A DNA stretch of 64,000 bases from Streptomyces taklimakanensis (GTDB lineage Bacteria; Actinomycetota; Actinomycetes; Streptomycetales; Streptomycetaceae). The stretch is taken from positions 5,458,001 to 5,522,000 of the forward strand of contig NZ_WIXO01000001.1 in the NCBI RefSeq assembly GCF_009709575.1. The letters are read 5' to 3'. Shown here one piece after another: positions 16,856 to 23,886 of the stretch (within the stretch, counting starts at the first letter, position 1; the number at the start of each line of letters is the position of its first letter). The notes under the pieces are model-generated. The model was not told the origin of the DNA. It ran no database searches and was given only the letters and a program-made list of their open reading frames with translations. The position numbers were made by a program, and so were the translations under genes.

Positions 16856-17353
16856 TCAGCGGCCGTACACCTCCCGGCAGATCCGGGCCGACGTGCTCCG
16901 CGGGTCCCAGCCCCCGTGGCGCTCGCCGAGTTCGCACACGTCGGCGCCGGACCACGGCGGGAAGTCCCCGGGGGTGTGCTCGGCGCGGGGCGGGGCGGGA
17001 GGGGCGGGCTCGTGCCGCGGGCGCCGGTGTGGTGCCCGAGGAGCGCTCGGCGGAGTGGGGCGGACGGTCCGTGGTGCCGGTTCGCGCCGTGGCGGGGCGG
17101 CGGTGCCGGGGCGCGCGGTGGGCTCTCCCGTCCCGTTCGGCACCTCGGCCAGGGTCTCCCGCGCCGGTGCGGGGGAGGGGGAGGTCTCTCGCGCGGGCGC
17201 GGGCGCGGGCGCGGACGGCGGTCGGCCGGAGGGCGGGTGACCCGGGGGCGGGGAGGACCGGTGGCCTTCCTCCGGGTGGTGCTCGCCCGCCACCGACACG
17301 CATCCGGAGAGCGTGGCCAAGGCGACCCCGGCCAGGGTCAGGGCGCTTCTCAT
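16856..17353 (-). CDS. Pro-rich lipoprotein of unknown function
   Basis: About 165 residues. A lipoprotein signal (LAGVALATLSGC) is followed by roughly 90 residues of low-complexity Pro/Ala/Arg sequence. A short ordered C-terminus follows: FPPWSGADVCELGERHGGWD then ARICREVYGR. The two C-terminal cysteines could form a disulphide outside the membrane. The compact C-terminal region resembles small secreted domains of Streptomyces lipoproteins but I cannot name a family. An in-frame GTG at 17362 is the alternative start. Confidence 0.6.
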   Translation of the reverse strand: MRSALTLAGVALATLSGCVSVAGEHHPEEGHRSSPPPGHPPSGRPPSAPAPAPARETSPSPAPARETLAEVPNGTGEPTARPGTAAPPRREPAPRTVRPTPPSAPRAPHRRPRHEPAPPAPPRAEHTPGDFPPWSGADVCELGERHGGWDPRSTSARICREVYGR

Positions 17354-17491
17354 GCGTCGCACCCGCCCACTCTGCGGTACGCGGTGACCGTCGGGAACTC
17401 CCCGCAGGAGTGACTCGGGCGAACGGAAGCGGCCCGGTGGGTGGAGGGAACCGTGCGCGGGAGGCGAACGGTACCGGGGGACGTCCGGGCG

Positions 17492-18094
17492 TCAGCCGCC
17501 CAGCATGCCCCGCAACAGCTCGCCCAGCCCGGTCCGCAGCTCCTGGGGGTCCGGCACCGTCGAGTGGTGGGAGCCCGCCGTGCAGGAGAACATCACGCCC
17601 TCGCACCAGGCGATCAGGGACAGCGCGTGCCGCTCGGGCGCGGACGAGCCCGCGGCGGCCATCGCCGCCACCAACGGCTCGCGGAAGGCGCGGGTCCCGG
17701 CCCGGTCGTAGGCGGCCCGCAGGGCGGGACGCCGGGTCGCCTCCAGCGCCAGTTCGTAACGGGCGACCGCCAGCCGGCGGTGCCGGGTGAGGTAGCGGTG
17801 CAGGGCCAGGGCCAGTGCCTCGGCCATCGCCTCCGAGCCGGCGTCGGGGTCGGGCATCTCCCGGGGCGCCAACACGTCCGCCTCACGGACGGCCAGTCGC
17901 CGTACCGCCGCCTCCAGCAGGGCCTCGCGGGTGCGGGCGTGGTTGGAGGTGGAGCCCTGCGGCAGGCCGGCCGCCTCGTCCACCGCCCGGTGGGTCAGCC
18001 CGCGCAGGCCGCGTTCGGCGAGCAGGTCGATCGCGGTGTCGGCGATCGACTCGGCCCGGGAGGGTCGGGGGGCGGAGGTCTTGCCGGAAGCCAT
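17492..18094 (-). CDS. TetR-family transcriptional regulator
   Basis: 200 residues. The N-terminal helix-turn-helix (IADTAIDLLAERGLRGLTHR then AVDEAAGLPQGSTSNHARTR) is typical TetR; the C-terminal all-helical half carries the ligand pocket and dimer interface. Divergent from an FAD monooxygenase with 91 bp between the starts, which hold two near-identical palindromes. It most likely represses itself and the monooxygenase until a small aromatic or similar ligand binds. ATG 18094 is preferred over TTG 18103: TAGATT lies 7 nt upstream and there is no ribosome site, so the transcript may be leaderless. Confidence 0.9.
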   Translation of the reverse strand: MASGKTSAPRPSRAESIADTAIDLLAERGLRGLTHRAVDEAAGLPQGSTSNHARTREALLEAAVRRLAVREADVLAPREMPDPDAGSEAMAEALALALHRYLTRHRRLAVARYELALEATRRPALRAAYDRAGTRAFREPLVAAMAAAGSSAPERHALSLIAWCEGVMFSCTAGSHHSTVPDPQELRTGLGELLRGMLGG

Positions 18095-18101
18095 GCCCGC
18101 C

Positions 18102-18107
18102 AATCTA
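18102..18107 (-). promoter_or_regulatory. -10 element of a probable leaderless promoter (tetR)
   Basis: TAGATT on the minus strand ends 7 nt before the ATG at 18094. It overlaps the operator region, consistent with autoregulation. Confidence 0.5.
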
Positions 18108-18113
18108 CCGCCC

Positions 18114-18131
18114 TCACTACAGGTGTAGTAA
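18114..18131. promoter_or_regulatory. TetR operator 1
   Basis: TCACTACAGGTGTAGTAA: arms TCACTACA/TGTAGTAA around GG, one mismatch from a perfect palindrome. It lies nearer tetR, just upstream of its probable -10. Confidence 0.75.
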
Positions 18132-18142
18132 CGTCGTAGCTG

Positions 18143-18160
18143 TCACTACATCTGTAGTGA
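18143..18160. promoter_or_regulatory. TetR operator 2
   Basis: TCACTACATCTGTAGTGA: 8-bp perfect arms around TC, 29 bp centre to centre from operator 1 and 25 bp before the monooxygenase start. Two equal boxes between divergent genes suggest the regulator controls both. Confidence 0.8.
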
Positions 18161-18185
18161 GACCCCGTCGGGGAAGGACACCGCC

Positions 18186-19403
18186 ATGCCCCAGCCCCGA
18201 GCCGTCGTCGTCGGCGCCGGAATCGGCGGACTGGCGGCCGCCGCGGCCCTGCACCGGCGCGGCTGGTCGGTCACCGTCCTCGAACGCGCCCCCTCCCTGG
18301 AGCCGGTCGGCGCGGGCATCGCCCTGGCCCCCAACGCCCAACGGGCCCTGGACGTCATCGGGCTCGGCGACACCGTCCGTGCCATGTCCGCCTGGCAGGA
18401 CGAGGGCGGACTGCGCACCCCCTCCGGTCGTTGGCTCTCCCGCACCACCCAGCAGGCCGCGGCCGAACGCTTCGGGGGACCCGTCGTCGTCGCCCACCGG
18501 GCCGACCTCGTCGCCCTCCTCCTGTCCCGCCTGCCCGAGGGTGTCCTCCGCACCGGAACCCCGGCCCGGCTCACGGATCCGGGCGCGGACGGCCGGCCCG
18601 CGACCGTGCGCACCGACGGCGGCGAGGAGATCACCGCGGACCTCGTCGTCGCCGCCGACGGCATCCACTCCGCCGCCCGAGCGGCGCTCTTCCCCGGCCA
18701 CCCCGAACCCCGCCACACCGGGTCCACCGCCTGGCGGTTCGTCGTCCCCGCGCCCGAAACGCCCTTCACCCCCCACGAGACATGGGGTCGCGGCGCGCTG
18801 TGGGGCACCGTCCCGCTGCACGACGGCCGGGTGTACGCCTACGCCACCGCCGTCGCTCCCGCGGGAGGACGGGCACCGGACGGCGAACGGGCCGAACTGC
18901 TGCGCCGCTTCGGCGACTGGCACCGCCCGGTGCCCGAACTGATCGCCGCCGCCTCGGACGACGCCGTCCTGCGCAACGACGTGTACCGCGCCGCCGGACC
19001 GCTGCCCGCCCACCACCGCGGTCGCACCGCGCTGCTCGGCGACGCCGCCCACGCGATGGCGCCCAACCTCGGCCAGGGCGGCTGCCAGGCGCTGGAGGAC
19101 GCCGTCGTCCTGGCGCACCACGCCGCGCCCGACGCCGCCGACGTTCCCCGGGCCCTGGCCGCCCACACCCGCGACCGGCTGCCCCGCACCACGGAGGTGG
19201 TGCGCCGCTCCGCCCGGGTGGCGCGGCTGGCCGGCGTCTCCGCCCGGCCCGCCCGGGCGCTGCGCGACACCGCCCTCACCGTCGTCGACCGGTTCGGACC
19301 GCGCCTGGCCCTGCGCGGGCTGGACGGCATCGCCGACTGGCGGCCGCCGGAGCCGTATGCTGCCGGGACACGGGAGACGACTCGGGCGGACACGGACCGC
19401 TGA
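18186..19403 (+). CDS. FAD-dependent monooxygenase (salicylate-hydroxylase-like)
   Basis: 405 residues of PHBH-fold flavoprotein. FAD motif GAGIGGLAAAAALHRRGW near residue 10, the DG motif VVAADGIHSAARAALFPG near 154, and the GD motif LLGDAAHAMAPNLGQGGCQ near 282 are all intact. Such enzymes hydroxylate aromatic or enolic substrates using NAD(P)H and O2. Divergent from and probably repressed by the TetR gene through the two palindromes. The ATG follows GGAAGGA. Substrate cannot be read from sequence. Confidence 0.9.
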   Translation: MPQPRAVVVGAGIGGLAAAAALHRRGWSVTVLERAPSLEPVGAGIALAPNAQRALDVIGLGDTVRAMSAWQDEGGLRTPSGRWLSRTTQQAAAERFGGPVVVAHRADLVALLLSRLPEGVLRTGTPARLTDPGADGRPATVRTDGGEEITADLVVAADGIHSAARAALFPGHPEPRHTGSTAWRFVVPAPETPFTPHETWGRGALWGTVPLHDGRVYAYATAVAPAGGRAPDGERAELLRRFGDWHRPVPELIAAASDDAVLRNDVYRAAGPLPAHHRGRTALLGDAAHAMAPNLGQGGCQALEDAVVLAHHAAPDAADVPRALAAHTRDRLPRTTEVVRRSARVARLAGVSARPARALRDTALTVVDRFGPRLALRGLDGIADWRPPEPYAAGTRETTRADTDR

Positions 19404-19481
19404 CGGGCGGGCGCGGCCGACGGACCGGCCGAACCGGCAGGCGGCCCGGCCGACGGCCCGGCGGACGAAGGGGAAGGCCAC

Positions 19482-20387
19482 ATGAAGGTCGGCGTGATCG
19501 GGCTCGGCGACATCGCGCACAAGGCGTACCTGCCGGTGCTCACCACCCAGCCGGGCCTGGAACTCCACCTCCACACCCGCACCCGCGCCACCCTGGAGCG
19601 CACCGCCGAGGCCCACCGCGTCCCCGAGCGGCAGCGCCACGGCGACCTCGACGGGCTGCTCGCCGTCGGCCTCGACGCGGCGTTCGTCCACGCCCCGACG
19701 GTCGAGCACCCCGCCCTCGTCACCAGGCTGCTCCACGCCGGAGTGCCCACCTACGTCGACAAGCCGCTCGCCTACGAGTTGCCCGAGGCCGAACGGCTGG
19801 TCCGGCTGGCCGACGAGCGGCGCGTGTCGCTCGCCGTCGGCTTCAACCGCCGCCACGCGCCCGGTTACGCACAGTGCCTGGAGCATCCGCGCGAACTGGT
19901 GCTGATGCAGAAGAACCGCGTCGGACTGGCCGCCGACCCGCGCGTGGTGGTCTACGACGACTTCGTCCACGTCGTCGACACCCTCCGCTTCCTGCTGCCC
20001 GGCCCGGCCGAGCACGTGGACGTCCGCGCCCGCGTCCGGGACGGGCTGCTGCACCACGTGGTGCTCCAACTGTCGGGCGACGGGTTCACCGCGATCGGCG
20101 TGATGAACCGGATGAGCGGCAGCACCGAGGAGATTCTGGAGGTCTCCGGACAGGACACCAAGCGCCAGGTGTTCAACCTCGCGGAGATCGTCGACCACAA
20201 GGGCCAACCCAGCGTCCGCCGCCGCGGGGACTGGGTGCCCGTGGCCCGCCAGCGCGGCATCGAACAGATCACCCTCGCCTTCCTCGACGCGGTGCGCGCC
20301 GGGCGGCACCTGAGCGCCGAGGACGCGCTGCGCACCCACGAGCTGTGCGAACGGGTCGTCACCGCCGCGCTGGAGCAGGCCGCCTGA
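19482..20387 (+). CDS. Gfo/Idh/MocA family oxidoreductase
   Basis: 301 residues. N-terminal Rossmann motif VGVIGLGDIAHKAYLPVL, the EKP-like motif read as YVDKPLAYE near residue 95 and GFNRRHAP near 125 are typical of the family. The C-terminal half would form the substrate sheet. The enzyme would use NAD(P) on a sugar or cyclitol. The lysine of the EKP motif is kept and its Glu is Asp. It follows the monooxygenase by 78 bp on the same strand. Its last 29 bases overlap the 3' end of the convergent lnt gene. Confidence 0.85.
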   Translation: MKVGVIGLGDIAHKAYLPVLTTQPGLELHLHTRTRATLERTAEAHRVPERQRHGDLDGLLAVGLDAAFVHAPTVEHPALVTRLLHAGVPTYVDKPLAYELPEAERLVRLADERRVSLAVGFNRRHAPGYAQCLEHPRELVLMQKNRVGLAADPRVVVYDDFVHVVDTLRFLLPGPAEHVDVRARVRDGLLHHVVLQLSGDGFTAIGVMNRMSGSTEEILEVSGQDTKRQVFNLAEIVDHKGQPSVRRRGDWVPVARQRGIEQITLAFLDAVRAGRHLSAEDALRTHELCERVVTAALEQAA

Positions 20388-21921
20388 CGGTGTCGGCGGC
20401 CTCGTGCCGCCCGGCCCCTCGCCGCCGGCCCGGACGCGGCCCCCACCCCCGCCCCCGCCCGGCGGCCGACACGCCGGCCGCCGCCAGCGCGCCCAGCGCG
20501 CCGGCCGGCACCCAGTCGCCGAACCGCACGTAGGGGCTGGTGCCCGAGGCGAGCGGCACCTCGTACACCACCGCCCCGCTCCGGTCGGTGCCCAGCGGTT
20601 CGCCCACCGGCTCGCCGCGCGGCCCGTACGCCGCGCTCACCCCCGTCAGCGTGGCGTGCACCACCGGGCGCCCGGTCTCGGCCGCCCGCAGCGCCGCCAG
20701 GGAGGCGTGCTGCCGCGGTGCCCAGCTCTCCTGGAAGGTGGAGGTCGCCGACTGGGCGACCAGCAGCCCGGCGCCCTCGCGCACCAGCGCCCGGCTCATG
20801 TCGGGGAAGGCCGACTCGAAGCACACCAGCGGCCCCGGCCGCACCGCGGCGGTCTCCATCACCACCGGGGCGTCCCCGCGCCCGCGGTCCTCCTCGGCCG
20901 CCCTGCCCACCGCCGTCGCCCAGTCCAGCAGCGAGCGGGCCGGAACGTACTCGCCGAACGGGACCAGCCGCATCTTGTCGTAGCGGTCCCCGGTGGGGCC
21001 GTCCGGGCCCACCAGCACCGAGCTCTTGAAGATCCCCGGTCGGTCCGAGCGCCGCGCGTCCACGTTGACCAGCAGCGGCGCGTCGACCCGCGCGGACAGT
21101 TCGGCCAGCCGTTCCCGCAGGTCCGGACGGTCGTCCAGGTCGTACCCCACGCTGCTCTCGCCCCACACCACCAGATCCGCGCCCCGGCCCGCCAAGGAGC
21201 GGGTCAGCCGTTCACCGGTGTCGAAACGCACGTCCGCCCCCTCGACGACGCCCGGCTGCACCACCGCGACCCGGACGGTGTCCCCCGGCCGCGGCGGCGG
21301 CGCCCACGCCCAGACCGCCACCGGGAGCAGCGCGCACGCCACGGTGGCGGCCGCCGCGGCGCGGCGGGCCCGGGGCGCCGTCCCGAGCAGTGTCAGCGAG
21401 GTGTTGACGGCCACCACCCACACGGTGACCAGCCAGACCCCGCCCAGCGAGGCCAGCCGCAGCGCGGCCGGGACCTGCCACTGACTGGCCCCGAGCAGCG
21501 CCCACGGCCCGCCCAGGTACTCCCAGGAGCGCACCAGCTCGACCGTCAGCCACGCCGACGGCACCAGCGCCACGGCCGCCAGGGCCCGTCCCGGCCCCGG
21601 CGCGCCCGCCAGCAGCCGGTGCACCAGCCACCCCCAGGGCGCCCACAGCAGGCCCACCAACGCCGCCACCACCACGAGGAAGACGTGCAGACTCGGCGCC
21701 AGCCAGTGGTGACCGGCCAGCAGGAAGCCGACACCGCCCAGCCAACCCTCCACGGCGGCCCGGCGCCCCCCGTCCGCGGAGCGCAGCAGCAGCATCCACG
21801 GCACCAGGGCCCCGTAGGCCCACCACCACAACGACGGCGCGGGGAAGGCCAGGACGGGCAGCGCGCCGGCCGCCACCGCGAGCGCGCCGCGCCACCACCG
21901 GGCCCGGTGGACCACCCGCAT
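20359..21921 (-). CDS. lnt: Apolipoprotein N-acyltransferase
   Basis: 520 residues. Six or more N-terminal membrane helices (to about residue 200) precede a nitrilase-like catalytic domain. The Glu-Lys-Cys triad is in VVWGESSVGYD, DRYDKMRLVPFGEYVP and LVCFESAFPDMSRAL. Lnt adds the third acyl chain to the N-terminal Cys of lipoproteins at the outer membrane face; several lipoproteins in this window are possible substrates. ATG 21921 is chosen because GAGGAGG precedes it; the frame extends far upstream but without family sequence. The last 60 residues are Gly/Arg-rich and non-conserved. Confidence 0.92.
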   Translation of the reverse strand: MRVVHRARWWRGALAVAAGALPVLAFPAPSLWWWAYGALVPWMLLLRSADGGRRAAVEGWLGGVGFLLAGHHWLAPSLHVFLVVVAALVGLLWAPWGWLVHRLLAGAPGPGRALAAVALVPSAWLTVELVRSWEYLGGPWALLGASQWQVPAALRLASLGGVWLVTVWVVAVNTSLTLLGTAPRARRAAAAATVACALLPVAVWAWAPPPRPGDTVRVAVVQPGVVEGADVRFDTGERLTRSLAGRGADLVVWGESSVGYDLDDRPDLRERLAELSARVDAPLLVNVDARRSDRPGIFKSSVLVGPDGPTGDRYDKMRLVPFGEYVPARSLLDWATAVGRAAEEDRGRGDAPVVMETAAVRPGPLVCFESAFPDMSRALVREGAGLLVAQSATSTFQESWAPRQHASLAALRAAETGRPVVHATLTGVSAAYGPRGEPVGEPLGTDRSGAVVYEVPLASGTSPYVRFGDWVPAGALGALAAAGVSAAGRGRGWGPRPGRRRGAGRHEAADTVRRPAPARR

Positions 21922-21989
21922 GCCGCGCCTCCTCGCCTCGGCCGGGAACCGCCCAGGGGTTTCGGCGGCCCATATCGGGTCACCGTTCC

Positions 21990-22136
21990 CAGGAACCGCC
22001 GGATGATGGCCCCGGAGCGGCGAGGAACCGAAAGGATCCCGGAGGGAACCGGAGGAATCCTGAGGAACCCGGAGAAACTCGCGGAAAGGAGCCGGGAGAG
22101 GGCCGGGAGGACCGGAAGAAGGGCGTGAGAAGGAGG
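21990..22136 (+). other. Purine-rich leader upstream of the Usp operon
   Basis: Within the 222-bp gap between lnt and the Usp gene, the plus strand is strongly purine-biased with repeated GGAACCGGAGG, GGAGGAA and GAGGAAC-like words, ending in the AGGAGG ribosome site. No gene is seen. The tract could be an untranslated leader with many anti-ribosome-like words or simply a promoter region of odd composition. Confidence 0.4.
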
Positions 22137-22143
22137 CGTGGTG

Positions 22144-22983
22144 GTGGAACTGCCCCTGCTGGTGGGCGTCGACGGTTCCGAACCCGGTCTGCTCGCGGTG
22201 GACTGGGCCGTGGCCGCGGCGGTCCGCCACGCGGTGCCGCTGCGCCTGGTCCACGCCGCCGAACGGAGGGACGAGGGCGACCCGGACCCGGAGGAACTGA
22301 TGGCCGCAGCGGTGGAGCGCGTCCGACAGAACGCCCCCGACCTGCGGCCGGACACCGTCATCCTGACCGGGGACCCCGCCGAGACCCTGGTCCACGCGGG
22401 ACGGAACGCCCTCGCCGTGGTCGTCGGCTCCCGGGGCCGGGGCGGGATCACCGGACTGCTGCTGGGCTCGGTGGGGCTGTCGGTGGCGGGGCGTTCCGAC
22501 TGCCCGGTCGTCGTCGTGCGCGGTGACGGGACGGCGCGGGCCGGCGGGCACCGACGGATCGTCCTCGGGGTCGGGGACAGGGTCGAGGGCGGCGCCCCCG
22601 CGGCCCGCTTCGCCTTCCGCGAGACCGCCGTCCGCGGGTGCGAGCTGCACGCCGTGCGGACCTGGCGCCGCCCCGCCCACGCCGCGGGGAGCCACCCGCT
22701 GATCCAGGGGAACCTCTCCGGGGCGCGCCGGAGGGAGGCGCTGGAGTACCTGGACGAGACCCTGCGCGACCCGGCGCGCGAGTACCCCGGGACCGACCTG
22801 CGGCTCCACGCTCCGGAGGGCTCGGCACGCGCGGTGCTGCTGGACGAGTCGCGCAGGGCGGACCTGCTGGTGCTGGGGGCACACCGCCGGCAGAACCGTC
22901 CGGGGCTCCAGCTGGGGATGGTGGCCCACGCCGTCCTCCACCACGCCGAGAGCCCGGTCGCCCTCGTGCCGGAGCACATCTGA
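22144..22983 (+). CDS. Universal stress protein, tandem UspA domains
   Basis: 279 residues with two Usp domains. The first has VGVDGSEPGLLAVDWAVAAA and the ATP-loop GSRGRGGITGLLLGSVGLSV then CPVVVV. The second has IVLGVGDRVEGG and LVLGAHRRQNR...LGMVAHAVLHHAESPVALV, with a less complete ATP loop. Such proteins are ATP-binding stress or dormancy factors. Three GTG codons in a row open the frame; 22144 is chosen for its 7-base spacing from AGGAGG. It is followed after 39 bp by the HAD phosphatase and GH65 genes, probably one operon. Confidence 0.88.
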   Translation: MELPLLVGVDGSEPGLLAVDWAVAAAVRHAVPLRLVHAAERRDEGDPDPEELMAAAVERVRQNAPDLRPDTVILTGDPAETLVHAGRNALAVVVGSRGRGGITGLLLGSVGLSVAGRSDCPVVVVRGDGTARAGGHRRIVLGVGDRVEGGAPAARFAFRETAVRGCELHAVRTWRRPAHAAGSHPLIQGNLSGARRREALEYLDETLRDPAREYPGTDLRLHAPEGSARAVLLDESRRADLLVLGAHRRQNRPGLQLGMVAHAVLHHAESPVALVPEHI

Positions 22984-23022
22984 CCCGCGGCCTCGGCCGC
23001 CCCGACCGGACGGACACTTCCC

Positions 23023-23886
23023 ATGTCGTTCGCCGCCGCACCGCAGGATCCCCGAGGGACGGGGGAGCCGGCTCCCCGCCCGCGCGGGGTGCGGGCCGTG
23101 GTCTTCGACACCGACGGGGTGATCACCGACTCCGCCCGTCTCCACGCCGCCGCCTGGAAGGAGGCGTTCGACGCCTGTCTGCGCGAGTGGCGGGAACGCA
23201 CGGGCGGGGGGCCGGGGTCGGAGGGCGGGACGGACCGGTTCCGCCCGTTCGACGTGCGGGAGGAATACCGGCGCCTCGTGGACGGCAGGTCGCGCTTGGA
23301 CGGCGCCGCCGCGTTCCTCGCCTCCCGGGGACTGCGCCTGCCGGAGGGCACGCCGGACGATCCGCCCGGCAACGACACCGTCCGGGCCGTCGCCGCGCGC
23401 AAGGAGCGGTCGTTCGTCGCCGCGCTGCGGCGGGACGGGGTCGACGTCTGGCCCGACGCGACGCGACTGCTGCGGTTCCTGCGCCGCGCCGGGACGCCCA
23501 TGGCGGTGATCTCCGCCTCCCGGCACGCGCGGGAACTGCTGTCGGACGCCGGGGTGCTGGGGCTGTTCGACGCGGTGGTGGACGGCGTGGAGGCGGCCCG
23601 GCTGGGCCTGCCCGGCAAGCCGGACCCCGCCGTCTTCCTGGCGGCCGCCGCCCGGCTGGGCGTGCCCCCGCCGGAGGTGGCCGTCGTCGAGGACGCGCCG
23701 GCGGGCGTGGAGGCGGGCCGACGAGGCGGTTTCGGCCTGGTCGTCGGCGTGGACCGGACGGGGGGACCCACCGGTGCGCGGTACCTGTACGACCGCGGTG
23801 CCGACGTGGTCGTGACCGACCTGGCCGAACTGTCGACCGGGTGTGACGGTGCGCCCGGCGGCGCGCACGACGAGGGGAAGCGATGA
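23023..23886 (+). CDS. HAD-family hydrolase, beta-phosphoglucomutase-like
   Basis: 287 residues. HAD motif I is VVFDTDGVITDSARLHAAAW (nucleophile Asp29, acid/base Asp31). Motif II is AVISASRHA, motif III lies in GKPDPAVFLAAA, and motif IV is AVVEDAPAGVEAGR. Length and cap region fit the beta-phosphoglucomutase/trehalose-6-P-phosphatase-like subgroup. It overlaps the GH65 gene by ATGA. With GH65 it would convert beta-glucose-1-phosphate, released by disaccharide phosphorolysis, to glucose-6-phosphate. That pairing is well known; the exact role here is inferred. Confidence 0.88.
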   Translation: MSFAAAPQDPRGTGEPAPRPRGVRAVVFDTDGVITDSARLHAAAWKEAFDACLREWRERTGGGPGSEGGTDRFRPFDVREEYRRLVDGRSRLDGAAAFLASRGLRLPEGTPDDPPGNDTVRAVAARKERSFVAALRRDGVDVWPDATRLLRFLRRAGTPMAVISASRHARELLSDAGVLGLFDAVVDGVEAARLGLPGKPDPAVFLAAAARLGVPPPEVAVVEDAPAGVEAGRRGGFGLVVGVDRTGGPTGARYLYDRGADVVVTDLAELSTGCDGAPGGAHDEGKR

